Below are positions 25,111 to 38,200 of a stretch of 64,000 bases of DNA, one piece after another. How positions within the stretch are numbered: the first letter of the stretch is position 1; every line of letters begins with the position of its first letter. A program made the translations under genes and the position numbers. The notes beneath the pieces are model-generated. The model was not told the DNA's origin. It did not search any database and was given only the letters and a program-made list of their open reading frames with translations. Origin of the DNA: Magicicada septendecula (lineage: Eukaryota > Arthropoda > Insecta > Hemiptera > Cicadidae); the NCBI GenBank assembly GCA_034769895.1, contig CM068367.1, positions 85,241,654-85,305,653 of the forward strand, in the 5' to 3' direction.

Positions 25111-25571
25111 GCTTGTATAAGTTAATGATTGATCTCCATTAAGTAGTGCTCAAGTTTCCAAAGTTTTAATATTATGATGTCCGTAATTAAAACATCAGAG
25201 CAGGTTTAGTGTGTATGAGGGTTCACCGTGGACAAAAATTTTCAACATTTCCTATTGAGCGTTGCTTAGAATAAATCTGCGAATCTACAGTGCACGTTTC
25301 ACAGAAAACACGCGGAAAAGAAGGAGCACTCCGAAGTCACTCATGGACCCTCAGCATCTTGCAGAGGGTTCATTCCCTAAAGACGAAAAGTCTGTCTATG
25401 AATCGTTCCTCTGTAAACACGTGCAGTTACACTGCCCAGCGATCCAGAGGAAGCAAATTGATGTCCATTTTTTTGGCTTGCATGCGTTATGTTGGTATGG
25501 TTCGGCACTTTCCATTTAAAAACCGTGCAAATGTAAGAAAATAAACATGAATGAGGCCAGAAATAACGCGA

Positions 25572-25573
<2 letters not shown>

Positions 25574-25628
<55 letters not shown>
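25574..25628. repeat. (GT)n microsatellite, about 27 repeats
   Basis: Uninterrupted GT run. It yields Cys/Val or Thr/His repeat ORFs on either strand, which are not genes. Confidence 0.95.
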
Positions 25629-25629
<1 letters not shown>

Positions 25630-25738
25630 TTCCCTGCCTTTTTATTGCGGTAGTGATAATAATAAAATGGAAACGTAAACAGTACATAACTGACATATGC
25701 TTGCCTGCCACGCACGATATATTTTCTCTTATACATGA

Positions 25739-26455
25739 CTAGCAGAATACCCGTACTTCGCTACGGAGTTTCACGTTGTACGTAATGAAAATGTTAGTTT
25801 AATTAATAAAGTTTAATTAAAGTAGGCTTCTTAAAAATAAATAGCTGTTGCCCACAACTTCGTTCGCGTGGTCTTCAATTTAATGCGATAATATATTTAG
25901 AACAGAATCTATTCTATTGGGTTGCCATAGTAACCAGATCTAATAGTTTTTTAAGACCGCAAACGACCCCCCAGAGGATCGTATCGAAAAAAACACCTGT
26001 CCTATGTTGGTTCTCCCGTCGCGTAAAATATTTGTGCCAAGTTTGGTTGAAATCGGTCCAATGGTTTAGGTGGAGACGTGGAAGACCCCAAAGGACCCCC
26101 CAAAGGATCGTATCGAAAAAAACACTTGTCCTATGTTGGTTCTCCCTTTGCGTAAAATATTTGTGCCAAGTTTGGTTGAAATCGGTCCAGTGGTTTAGGA
26201 GGCGATGTGGAAGACCCCAAAGAACCCCCATAAAAACCCCATCGAAAAAACACCTATCCTATGTTGGTTCTCCCGTTGCGTAAAATATTTGTGCCAAGTT
26301 TGGTTGAAATCGGTACAGTGGTTTAGGAGGAGATGTGGAAGAAACCTTCGCGGACATGCGCACAACAACTCACCGAAGTTTCATCGCAATCGGATGAATG
26401 GTATAGGAACGCATACGGGACAAACAAAGAAACATTCATTTTTATATATAAGATG
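25739..26455 (+). repeat. LINE-type tail with three tandem units of about 130 bp
   Basis: Starts CTAGCAGAATACCCGTACTTCGCTACGG and ends in a TTTATATATAAGAT tail, a style seen in non-LTR element 3' ends. Inside, a unit of about 129-131 bp with ATCGAAAAAAACACC, TGCCAAGTTTGGTTGAAAT and CGGTCCAGTGGTTTAGG starts near 25979, 26108 and 26238. The open frames over this block (26032-26283, and 25914-26231 on the other strand) are repeat-derived, not genes. Confidence 0.7.
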
Positions 26456-27309
26456 TAAACTATACCACTTACTTGACATAAACCGTGATAGCTAAGCTAA
26501 TGTACAACATATATGTATTAATTATACACATAAATGTTCCTCGATAGACACTCTATCTATTGGCGAAAACTTGAATAAAATCCGTTCAGTACTTCCTGAG
26601 ATTAGCGATTTCAAACACAGAGAGAAAACGGACCGACTTTACTTTATACTATGTACAGATTTACATTAAAATGAAAAAATTATAATTTTATTGCCTGGCA
26701 ACAAAATTATTTTATTTTCAACAATTACCATTGTTTGAAAAAGTTTAAATGAATTTTCAAGTACTTTACTCTTGTTAAAACGTAAAAGGTTGCCGGTAAA
26801 CTACCCCTTCCCCTTACCCGATCTTCACCAAAATCGGAAGGCCTTGAGTCCTCTACAATTCAGTGACGTATGCAAAAAATTATTTGATTCTGTTTCAATT
26901 TGCGGCAGTTATCGTTTGCCATAGAAAATACGCTTGCATGCAGGTAAACTACCCCTTCCCCTCAACCGATCTTCACCAAAAACAATAGGTCTTGAGTACT
27001 CTACAAATCATGGCTGTATGCAAAACATTATTTGATTCTGTTTGAATTTGCGGCTGTTATCGTTTGCCATAGGAAATACCCTTGTTAAAACATAAAACGT
27101 TACAGGTAAACTACCCCTTTCCCTTAACCGATCTTTACCAAAAACAATAGGTCTTGAGAACTCTACAATTCAGGGCTGTATGCGACACATTATTTGTTTC
27201 TGTTTGAATTTGCGGCTGTTATCGTTTGCCAACAAAAAAATTTTCCCTTGATAAAAAAAAACCGTTGCAGGTAAACTACCCCTTTCCCTCAACCGATCTT
27301 CACCAAAAA

Positions 27310-27610
27310 ATATCGGTATGGAGAACCATACATGACTTCCATGTTCTAAGATTTATATTTAAAAGCATATTCGAAATGAAATATTTCCATAGAAACTACT
27401 TCTTTCTATTGCTTCAGCCTTAACCACAGTACTTTGGTCACTAACGTATACCACCTCACTTTTTCGCACTCGATTTTCACTGATGATGGAAGTCGATGGC
27501 ACTGCCGAAACATCTGGTTTTCCAGAAAACATTGGACTACGGCTAAACAGCCCGGGAAGGAATTTTAACAAAAACTACTTCTTTGTTGCCGATAACGTAA
27601 TACACATATA
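27310..27610 (+). repeat. Module A, copy 2 inside the array
   Basis: Close copy of 24775-25110, with CTGATGA at 27480-27486, GAAAC at 27507-27511, then ATC instead of GTC. Confidence 0.8.
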
Positions 27611-28754
27611 AAATTTTCACCCCTCCCTCTTTAACTATAATTTTCATTAATAGAAAATTACCCCCACCCCGTTCAACTAGCCTCTTCATTTATAGATATA
27701 TCATCTACGTTTCTGCAGTGGATTATTATGAGCTTCTTATCAGGATACTTTGTTTATCAAAATTATGTATTTTACTCTTGTTAAAACATAAAACGTTGCA
27801 GGTAAAATACCCCTTTATCTCCACCGATCTTCACCAAAATCAATAGGCCTTCAATCCTCTACAATTCAGGGATGCATGCAAAAAAATATTTGATTCTGTT
27901 TGAATGTGCGGCAGTTATCGTTCGTCATGTAAACATTTCTCTTGGTTCAACATAAAATATTGCTGGTAAACTACCCCTTTCCCTTAACCGATCTTCACCA
28001 AAATCAACAGTCCTTGAGCACTCTACAACTCAGGCAAGTGTGCAAAAAATTATTAGATTCTCTTTGAATTTTCGGCAGTTATCGTTCGTCATAAAAAAAT
28101 TATACCTTTTTTAAAACATAAAACGTTGCTGATAAACTACCCCTTTCCCTTAACCGATCTTCAACAAAATCAACAAACCTTGAGTTCTCTTTAGTTGAAA
28201 AAGGTATGCAAAAACGTAGTTGATTCTGTTTGAATTTACGGCAGTTATCGTTCGTCATATAAACAATTACCCTTGTTGAAACATAAAATGTTGCAGGTAA
28301 ACTACCCCTTTCCCTTAACCGATCTTCACCAACACCAATAGGTATTGATAACTCTACAAAACAGGGCAGTATGCAAAACATCATTTGATTCTGTTTGAAT
28401 TTGCGGCTGTTATCGTTTGCCATAGAAAAAAATTACACTTGATAAAAAACCGTTGCAGGTAAACTACCCCTTTCCCTTAACCGATCATCACCAAAAACAA
28501 AAGATCTTGAGTACTCTACAAATCAGGGCTGTATGCAAAACATTATTTGATTCTGTTTGAATTTGCGGCTCTTATCGTTTGCCATAGAAAATACCCTTTT
28601 AAACCATAAAACGTAGCTGGTAAACTACCCCTTTCCCTTAACCGATCTTCACCAAAATCAAAAGGTCTTGAGAACTCCACAGGTTAGGGCTGCATGCAAA
28701 TAATCATTTGATTCTGTTTGAATTTGTGGCTGTTATCGTTTGCCATATAAAAAA

Positions 28755-28912
28755 AATCTACAGACAGACACACACACACACACACACTTTTCGAAAAATG
28801 ACTTTTTTTCATGTTTTGAGTGTAGTACAAGCAGAATCTGCAATAATCTCGAAAACGATTTTTTTTTGCCATCACCATACTTCCATTTCCTCAAGGAACA
28901 TGGAAATAATAT
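28755..28912 (+). repeat. Terminal module B of the array family (ACAGACAGACACAC...), copy 1
   Basis: TACAGACAGACACACACAC, CGACTTTTTTTCATGTTTTG-like and AGAATCTGCAATAATCTCG segments follow a satellite unit and end near TTCCTCAAGGAACATGG. Further copies lie at about 32605-32755, 33575-33672 and 34105-34246. Because it repeatedly terminates an array segment, it may be the 3' end of the parent transposable element. Confidence 0.7.
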
Positions 28913-29205
28913 CGGTATGGAGAACCATACATGACTTCCATGTTCTAAGATTTATATTTAAAATCCTATTCGAAATAAAATATTTCCATAGAAACTACGT
29001 CTTTCTACGTATTGCTTCAGCATTAACCACAGTACTGTGGTCACTAACGTATACCACCTCACGTTTTCGCACTCGATTTTCACCGATGATGGCACTGCAG
29101 AAAACTCAGGTTTTGCAGAAAACATTGGACTACGGCTAAAGAGCCCGGGAAGCAATTTTAACAAAAAACTACTTCTTTGTTGCCGATAACGTAGTACACA
29201 TATAA
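28910..29205 (+). repeat. Module A, copy 3 inside the array
   Basis: Copy of module A in which the hammerhead-like core is degraded (CCGATGATGG, GCAGAAAACTC). Directly follows module B copy 1. Confidence 0.8.
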
Positions 29206-31145
29206 AAAATTCTCCCCTCCACCTTCAACTATAATTTTTAATAATAGAAAATTACCCCCACCCCGTTCACCTAACCTCTTCATTTATAGATATTTCATCT
29301 ACGTTTCTACAGTGGATTACTATGATCTTCTTATCAGGATACTTTATTTGTAAAAATTAAGTACTTTACTCTTGTTAAATCATAAAATGTTTCAGGTAAA
29401 CTACCCCTTTCTCTTAACCGATCTTCTCCAAAATCAATAGACCTTCCGTCCTCTACAGTTCAGGGATGCATGCAAAAAAATATTTGATTCTGTTTGAATG
29501 TGCGGCAGTCATCGTTCGTCATGGAAACATTTCTCTCGTTACAACATAAAATGTTGCAGGTAAACTACCCCTTTCCCTTAACCGATCTTCACCAAAATCA
29601 GTAGACCTTGAGCTCTCTGCAACTCAGGAAAGGGTGCAAAAAATTATTTGATTCTCTTTGAATTTTCGGCAGTTATCGTTCGTCATAAAAAATTACCCTT
29701 TTTAAAACATAAAACGTTGCTGATAAACTACTCCTTCGCTTAACCCATCTTCAACAAAATCAACAGACCTTGAGTTCTGTATAATTCAAAAAGGTATGCA
29801 GAAGAGTAGTTGATTCTGTTTTAATGTATGGCAGTTATCATTCGTCATAAAAAAAATTACCCTTGATAAAACATAAAATGTTGCAGGTAAACTACCCTAT
29901 TCCCTTAACCGATCTTCAGGTCTTGAGAACTCTACATTTCAGGGCTGTATGCAAAATATTAAATGATTCTGTTTGAATTTGCGGCTGTTATCGTTTGCCA
30001 TATAAAATACCCTTGATAAAACAAAAAACGTGGCAGGTAAACTACCCCTTTCCCTTAACCGATCTTCACCAACACCAATAGGTATTGAGACCTGTACAAT
30101 ACAGGGCTGTATGCAAACATCATTTGATTCTGTTTGAATTTGCGGCTGTTATCGTTTACCATAGAAAAAAAATTACCCTTGATAAAGACCGTTGCAGGTA
30201 AACTACCCCTTTCCCTTAACCGATCTTCACCAAAAACGATAGGTATTGAGAACTCTACAAATCAGGGCTGTATGCAAAATATTATATGATTCTGTTTGAA
30301 TTTGCGGCTGTTATCGTTTGCCATACAAAATACCCTTGATAAAACAAAAAACGTGGCAGGTAAACTACCCCTTTCCCTTAACCGATCTTCACCAAAAACA
30401 ATAGGTCTTTAGTACTCAAAAAATCAGGGCTGTATGCAAAAACGTATTTGATTCTGTTTGAATTTGCGGCTCTTATCGTTTTCCATAGAAAATACCCTTT
30501 TAAAACATAAAACGTTGCAGGTAAACTACCCCTTTCCCTTAACCGATCTTCACAAACACCAATAGGTATTGAGAACTCTACAATACAGGGCTGTATGCAA
30601 AACATCATTTGATTCAGTTTGAATTTGCGGCTGTTATCGTTTACCATAGACAAAAATTACCCTTGATAAAAAAAAAGTTGCTGGTAAACTACCCCTTTCC
30701 CTTAACCGACCTTCACCAAAAACGATAGGTCTTGAGAACTCTACAATTCAGGGCAGTATGCAAAATATTATATGATTCTGTTTGAATTTTCGGCTCTTAT
30801 CGTTTGCCATAGAAAATACCCTTTTAAAACATAAAACGTTGCAGGTAAACTACTCCTTTCCCTTAACCGATCCTCACCCAAATCAAAAGGTCTTGAGAAC
30901 TCTACAATTCAGGGCAGTATGCAAAACATTATTTGATTATGTTTGAATTTGCGGCTGTTATCGTTTGCCAAACAAACAAAATTACCCTTGATAAAAAAAA
31001 ACCGTTGCTGGTAAACTACCCCTTTCCCTCAACCGATCTTCACCAAAAACAATAGGTCGCGAGTACTCTACAAATCAGGGCTGCATGCAAAAAATTACTT
31101 GATTCTGTTTGAATTTGCGGCTGTTATCGTTTACCATAGACAAAA

Positions 31146-31285
31146 TATCGGTATGGAGAACCATACATGACTTCCATATTCTAAGATTTATATTTAAAAT
31201 CATTTTCAGCCAAACAGCCAGGGAAGGAATTTTAACAAAAAAATACTTCTTTCTTGCCAATAACGTAGTACACATATAAAAAAAA
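31146..31285 (+). repeat. Module A, copy 4, internally deleted
   Basis: The start (TATCGGTATGGAGAACCATAC) and end (GGAAGGAATTTTAACAAAA, AACGTAGTACACATATA) are kept. About 160 bp, including the hammerhead-like core, are missing. Confidence 0.75.
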
Positions 31286-33674
31286 ATTATCCCCTCCCCC
31301 TTCAACTATAATTTTGATTTATAGAAAATTACCCCCAGCCCCGTTCAACTAGCCTCTTCATTTATAGATATTTCATCTACGTTTCTACAGTGGATTATTA
31401 AGATCTTATCAGGATACTTTATCAAAATTAAGTACTTTACTCATGTTACAACAAAAAATGTTTCAGGTAAACTGCCCTTTCCCCGTAACCGATCTTCACC
31501 AAAATCAACAGACATTGAGTTCTCTATAGCTCAGGCACATATGTAAAAAATTATTTGATTCTGTTTGAATTTACGGCAGTTATGGTTCGTCATATAAAAA
31601 ATTACCAATGTTAAAACATAAAACATGAGATTTATAAAACATATCTAAGATTTATATTTAAAATCATTTTTGAAATAAAATATTTTCATAGAACCTACTA
31701 ACGCTGGGGAAATCTGAGGAGCCAATCAGAGTTGGGCCTACCTGTCACTCTGCTGAATTTGGTGGAAAGCCCTGTCACTGTCGTCAAGTCCCCACCTCAA
31801 TGAAGAACCCATTGTTTTATAAAAATATATTTAAATTTTGAAAACTGAAAATTCTTTTCTTGTAAATATTTATATTTTATAATCAAAATGACTTTATTTT
31901 TGTTACCTGGCAACAAAATTATTTTATTTTCAACAATTACCATTGTTTCAAAAAGTTTAAATAAATTTTCAAGTACTTTACTCTTGTTAAAACGTAAAAG
32001 GTTGCAGGTAAACTACCCCTTCCCCTTAACCGATCTTCACCAAAATCGAAAGTCCTTGAGACCTCTACAATTCAGGGATGTATGCAAAAAATTATTTGAT
32101 TCTGTTTGAATTTGCGGCAGTTATCGTTTGCCATAGAAAAAAAACGTTGCAGGTAAACTACCCCTTCCCCTCAACCGATCTTCACCAAAAACAATAAGTC
32201 TTGAGAACTCTACAAATCAGGGCTGTATGCAGAAAATTATTTGATTCTGTTTGAACTTGCGGCTGTTATCGTTTGCCATAGAAAATACCCTTGTTAAAAA
32301 AACGTTGTAGGTAAACTACCCCTTTCCCTTAACCGATCTTCACCAAAAACAATAAGTCTTGAGAACTCTACAATTTAGGGCTGTATGCAAATAATCTTTT
32401 GATTCTGTTTGAATTTGCGGCTGTTATCGTTTGCCATAGGAAATACCCTTGTTAAAACATAAAACGTTACAGGTAAACTACCCCTTTCCCTCAACCGATC
32501 TTCACCAAAAACAATAGGTCGCGAGTACTCTACAAATCAGGGCTGTATGCAAAAAATTATTTGATTCTGTTTGAATTTGCGGCAGTTATCGTTTGCCATA
32601 GAAAAAAAACTACAGACAGACACACACACAGACACTTTTCGGAAAACGACTTTTTTTCATGTTTTGAGTGTAGTAGAATCAGAATCTGCAATAATCTCGA
32701 ACACGATTTTTTTTGCCATCACCATACTTTCATTCCTTAAGGAATAAGGAAGTAAAATTACGCTTGGTAAAAAACCGTTGCCGGTAAACTACCCCTTTCC
32801 CTTAACTGATCTTAACCAAAAACGATAGGTCTTGAGATCTCTACAATTCAGGGTAGTATGCAAAATATTATATGATTCTGTTTGAATTTTCGGCTGTTAT
32901 CGTTTGCCATACAAAATACCCTTGATAAAACAAAAAACGTGGCAGGTAAACTACCCCTTTCCCTTAAACGATTTTCACCAAAAACAATAGGTCTTTAGTA
33001 CTCAACAAATCAGGGCTGTATGCAAAAACTTATTTGATTCTGTTTGAATTTGCGGCTCTTATCGTTTGCCATAGAAAATACCCTTTTAAAACATAAAACG
33101 TTGCAGGTAAACTACCCTTTTCCCTTAACCGATCTTTACCAAAATGAAAAGGTCTTGAGAACTCTACAATTCAGGGCAGTATGCAAAACTTTATTTGATT
33201 ATGTTTGAATTTGCGGCTGTTATCGTTTGCCATATAAAATACCCTTGTTAAAACATAAAACGTTGCAGGTAAACTACCCTTTTCCCTTAACCGATCTTTA
33301 CCAAAATCAACAGATCTTGAGAACTTTACAATTCAGGGCTGTATGCGAGACATTATTTGATTCTGTTTGAATTTGAGGCTGTTATCGTTTGCCAAACAAA
33401 CAAAATTACCCTTGACAAAAAAAAACCGTTGCTGGAAAACTACCCCTTTCCCTCAACCGATCTTCACCAAAAACAATAGGTCGCGAGTACTCTATAAATC
33501 AGGCCTGCATGCAAAAAATTATTTTTTTTTCTGTTTGAATTTGCGGCTGTTATCGTTTGCCATAGAAAAAAAATCTACAGACACACACAGACACTTTTCG
33601 AAAAATGACTTTTTTTCATGTTTTGAGTGTAGTACAATCAGAATCTGCAATAATCTCGAACACAATTTTTTTGA

Positions 33675-33922
33675 CATGATAATGTCTTATGGCTGGCCAT
33701 CATTTGGAAATTTCTGTAACGCATCACGCTGCATGACGTCATCATTTACCAGCCGGGAATCGTTAACTAAAACCGCGACCGCTAACGTGCTAACGTCCGT
33801 CGCAGATTAAAGACCTAACAAGCAAACAACACTGCATAGCTGTAGATAGGTATGTAACCAATCAGTCAGTCAGTAACCATAATAATGTTGCGTTTAGCTG
33901 GCGGCTGAAAGACATTATCATG
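33675..33922. mobile_element. MITE of about 250 bp with CATGATAATGTCTT inverted ends
   Basis: CATGATAATGTCTT at 33675 is repeated in inverted form as AAGACATTATCATG ending at 33922. The interior is GC-richer than the array and contains CAGTCAGTCAGTAACC. It interrupts a module B copy in its T-run (left part ends CACAATTTTTTT, the module resumes at TTTTTTGCCATCACC after about 33965). No ORF with transposase motifs. Confidence 0.65.
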
Positions 33923-33979
33923 CTCTTAAGCTTTTACCATTTGGTAAACGGTACTTTACATTTTTTGCCATCACCATAC

Positions 33980-34250
33980 TTCCATTTCCTTAAGGAACAT
34001 GGAAGTAACAATAGGTCGTGAGTACTCTACAAATCAGGGCTGTATGCAAAAAATTATTTGATTCTGTTTGAATTTGTGGCAGTTATCGTTTGCCATAGAA
34101 AAAAAATCTACACACAGATAGACACTTTTCGGAAAACGACTTTTTTTCATGTTTTGAGTGTAGTACAATCAGAATCTGCAATAATCTCGAACACGATTTT
34201 TTTTGCCATCACCATACTTGCATTTCCTTAAGGAATATGGAAGTAAAATC
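33980..34250 (+). repeat. Last satellite half-unit and module B, array edge
   Basis: CAGGGCTGTATGCAAAAAATT to CGTTTGCCATAG, then a module B copy ending near GGAATATGGAAG. Beyond 34250 the repeat signal stops. Confidence 0.75.
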
Positions 34251-35159
34251 AGTAACGACTACATCTCGCACACAATGAACTGTAACCGCGCCAGTTACTA
34301 CTACCGCACCAATTTGAAATTTTAAGAAACTGGACATTGGACATACAGAGTAGCCAACCATGAATAAGTAAATCACCATTTCTACTACACTACAACACGG
34401 ACTTTTTGTAAAACAACGTTTATGCCATTTAGAATCGGTGATGTATACGCTTTCAAGTATACACGACAAAAATGAATGTGTAAATACACACAAACGCGCG
34501 CGAACGCATAAATTTGTACAAACAACCGTATAAACAGAAAGGTCTCTTTACAACTAAGTAAAGACATCAATTTTTATAAAAGACATTGATCTTCTTTTTA
34601 ATTTTTAACGAATTATTTTTGTTCACTAATAGTTGACTATCACTACCTTCCCTGGGAGCCGCATGTTATGCGTTTGTGTACTACGATCTAAACTAAGTGC
34701 GAACACAAAAAATCCTAGTTTTGTTTTTGAAAACATAAATTTTATGATATTTATAAAAAACAAATATTTTATATTTCTACAAAATATAGTACAGAAGTAA
34801 ACACAGAAACTCATAAAATTGTCAATATTTTTCGTCCACCAGATTTACAAATACGAAATCATCAGTTTTTCATACTTCATAGTTCTCGGTTCTTACATAT
34901 TTATTCGCAAAGCCCTCTCCGTCATTCCTTGCATTTCCTTTAGTTGTAATAAATTCTATTTTCATTTAAATAATTATATACCACCAATAAAAAATCGATT
35001 AGTAAACAATATTTTGAAAGAAAGCAGTAGTAAGGATCTATAGCGGTAGTATCGTACAATCGATAATCGTTTTGCATATTTGAAAATGGTTTGAGTTGTG
35101 TAGTGAATTGATTACGTATTAAGCTAAAGATTTATGATTCTAAATTGTAGGCTTTAAGG
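34251..35159 (+). promoter_or_regulatory. 5' flank of MED28
   Basis: Unique AT-rich sequence between the repeat array and the MED28 ATG. AATCGATAAT at about 35058-35067 is one base from the insect DRE core TATCGATA, which is common in housekeeping promoters. No convincing TATA box at a useful distance. TTGTAG just before the ATG (35144-35150) could be a splice acceptor of a 5'-UTR intron. The transcription start is not determined. Confidence 0.3.
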
Positions 35160-35219
35160 ATGGCGACGACAACAAATGGAAACGGTAATTTAGTAGATGA
35201 ATTTGAAGAAGCGTTTCAA
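35160..35219 (+). CDS. MED28: MED28 coding exon 1
   Basis: ATG at 35160, 20 codons ending in CAA, then the donor GTAAGT. Encodes a Thr/Asn/Gly-rich start and LVDEFEEAFQ. Confidence 0.92.
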
Positions 35220-38200
35220 GTAAGTATTCTAATAAGAGTAATGATAATTTGGTTAGAACTGCAGGTATGTAGAAGGTTAGACTTCAAGTTACGGAGTGTC
35301 GTTAGCGTAAAAGGTAATTTAAATATATTCCGGTTTGGTCAATATAGTATTACGTATTTTATTTTGATGTTATAAACGTTGTCGCTATGCTTAAATAACA
35401 TCTGCAAATTAAGTTGGGATATTTCGTAAGTACCCAAGAACAAACAATACACCCAAACCCCTTTATGACGATAATTACAAATACCGGTATTGTTATGGCA
35501 TAGTTGTGGTGATGAATTTCTATTTTAACAGCCGGTATGGATGCACATTTGCTCACTCATAAGTTTATCAAATATATCCTTAAATTTCTAGTGACCGTCA
35601 ATCAATTAATGTTTTAGTGGATGGTTAGTGAGGATCGGTCAATAATACAAATTTTAGCTATTTTGCGTCGACGTTTCGACAATATTTATTGTCATCTTCA
35701 GGACCTGTGTATGAAATACAATAGAAATATCAAACATAACGAAACAATTAAATATTTGGGTGAACGTGTTGGTGTGTGTGAGTGTGTGCATGCGTATGTA
35801 TGTATCATTTTATATGTGAAGACTTATGATAGTTTGTTTACATCTTCAAATTATCTTTAAGAAAACGAGCAAATTATAGTATGAGAAAACTTAATTTATA
35901 CAGTATTACAATTTAAATTACTAAATGTAATGCTATTTTAATTAATTAAACAAACAGTAATCAACAATTGGATATTAGATTGGTACATAAATTGTTTATA
36001 CCTGCAGCAGTCAACATATAGCAGAGTAATATATTTATTACCTATAACTAAAACAGATTAGGGGATGTTCACTACGTAATTATTAAAAGTTATTTTTACC
36101 TTTATTACTTTATTATTATAAAGTTTATTTTAGAGAGAGAGAGAGAGAGCGAAGGGTGGAAGAGTGAGAGAGGGAAGAAGGGAGACAGTGTGTGAGATGT
36201 AGAAGAGAGAGAGAGCGATTTCAGGTTAGAGTGAGAGGCTGTGAGAAGGACTGGCAGGGGGAGAATGGGTGAGAGAGAAGGTGTGATTGTGGACACATAC
36301 ATAAATTAATTATTCTATAGTACTTTTGACTATATTTTATACAGGGTGTCCACATTCTGGAAAGTCAGGGAAAAAAAAGTTGGTCAGGAAATAAACAAAA
36401 AATCTGGAAAGTCAGGGAAATCTTCCCCGATGACAGACTTGAGGGTAATTTTTTACTGTAGTCTGCCGCAACACGTGAAAAGTCATGTAAATCTTCCCCG
36501 ATGATGGATTTGAAGGGAATTTTGAATGCTCTAGTCTGCCGTAACCCAGACTATTGTAGCATTTTTTCCAGGCATTTTTCACAAGAAGTGCACAACAATT
36601 ATATATTTTTTGTTGTGCCCGTGTGTCCTTTTTTCAACCGATTTAGCTAATTTTTCTATTTTCAGTTTTTTTAGGCTGCTGACTTAAATCATTACAATGG
36701 CTAACAAGAAACGTTTGTTTAATAAACTTTGGCTGGACAGTAAAGTGTTTCCGGAATTTAGTGGTTGGTTGGACTTGGTGGTTAGTGATGCAAATTCGGC
36801 TTATTGTCAAGTGTGTCTCAAATCTTTTAAACTAAGCAATATGGGGAAACAAGCAATTGTTTCTCATGCTAAGGGACCAACTCATGTAAAAAACATGAGA
36901 GCAAAGGCTTCCCAGCCGGCAATTTCTTTTTTTACTACTCCATCTCCATTAAAAGATGTGCAGCCAACACCTTCAACTTCAGCTACAAAAGAATTATTAG
37001 TAGTGCCAGGAACAAGTCAAACAAGTTTAAAGAGTTTCAGTGTGAATGAAGATGATGTTACGTCAGCTGAAGCAATATGGGCTCTCCACGTCATCACTGC
37101 GAAAATGTCTCTAAACTTTTGTGCTGAAACCTCTGCAGCCTTCAAAAATATGTTTCCAGACAGTAAAATCGCTCGGAGCTTTTCTATGGGCAAGACTAAG
37201 GCTTCCTATGTAATAAATCATGGGTTAGCCCCATATTTTCAAGAAATGTTGCAAAATAACATGAAACAGTGCTCTGACTATGTTGTTTGTTTTGATGAAT
37301 CTCTGAACAAATTTGTTCAAAGAGGGCAAATGAACTTGTGTGTAAGGTTTTGGGAAGTAAACCTTCAGAAAGTTTCAACACGATATTGGAATAGTGTATT
37401 TTTAGGCAGGGCAACTGCAGATCACTTGTTAGATGGGTTTATTCAAGGGCTCTCCTTACCTTTAGGAAATATTTTGCAAATCTCAATGGACGGGCCGAAT
37501 GTTAACCTCAGTTTTATGAAAAAACTCGAGAGCCATTTGCAAGTCTTAAATCCAGAGGGAAAGTCCCTTCTTGATATTGGCATATGCAGTTTGCATACAG
37601 TTAATGGAGCCCTGAAGACTGGGATCTCCAAAACTGGTTGGGAACTTTTCACTTTTTTAGATCTCTCTACAGTCTTTTCAAAGATAGCCCAGCTCAGCGA
37701 GCAAAATACTCAGATATTACAACCAGCACCTCTTTCCCTTTTAAGTTCACAGCAGTAAGATGGCTGGAAAATGGTCGCTGTGTAGATCAAGCTCTCAAAA
37801 TATTTGATCATGTTGATAAATTTGTAAAAGAATACAATGAAAAAGACAACAAAAACCTGCAATACCCTAGAGAAGCTATGAAAAATCCGTTTTTTAAGGT
37901 AAAACTAAGTGCTTTCAGAAGCATATTGTCAGACGTTGAGCCGTTCTTGAGAAGGTTCCAAAGTCAGAAGCCTATGGTCCCTTATCTCTTTACTTCACTT
38001 GAACAACTTATGAAAAACCTAATTATGAGATTTGTAAAATATGAAAAAATAGCTGAAGCAAGTACAGTAGACTCTTAACTATCCGACCTAATGTGGCGGT
38101 CGGCCGGGTCGGATAGCAAAAAAGTCGGATACACCGGAGCCGTAGGCATACCAGCCTCTGTAAGGTCAATTACCGCCACCCTATTGCGTTGAATGTACTT

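Larger units (their letters stand above)
26765..33570. repeat. Satellite-like array, about 30 copies of a unit of about 160 bp
   Basis: The phrase GGTAAACTACCCCTTTCCC recurs about 30 times, mostly every 158-169 bp (for example near 30042, 30202, 30363, 30523, 30682, 30845). Each unit continues ACCGATCTTCACCAAAAAC, TTGAGAACTCTACAA, CAGGGCTGTATGCAAAA, TTGATTCTGTTTGAATTTG, CGGCTGTTATCGTTTGCCAT and ends AAATACCCTTGTTAAAACA. Units differ by 5-15% and by small indels. The array is interrupted by copies of module A, by a C-rich segment (near 27610-27760, 29205-29350 and 31270-31420) and by a LINE-like terminal module. Minus-strand ORFs such as NDNSRKFKQNQ repeats are frame accidents of the array. 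Confidence 0.9.

Noticed and set aside
25377-25742. ORFs with Thr-His or Cys-Val repeats
   Set aside because: Direct translation of a (GT)n microsatellite.
25914-26495. Overlapping ORFs on both strands with internal repeats
   Set aside because: They follow three tandem 130-bp units of a LINE-type tail; similarity on both strands reflects the repeat, not a protein.
28100-31305. Minus-strand ORFs with repeated NDNSRKFKQNQ segments, looking like a repeat protein
   Set aside because: They are translations of the 160-bp array unit. The period is not a multiple of three across units, frames break repeatedly, and no start context or domain is conserved.
26765-33570. CRISPR array
   Set aside because: Whole units of about 160 bp repeat with gradual divergence; there are no short identical repeats separated by unique spacers, and the DNA is eukaryotic.
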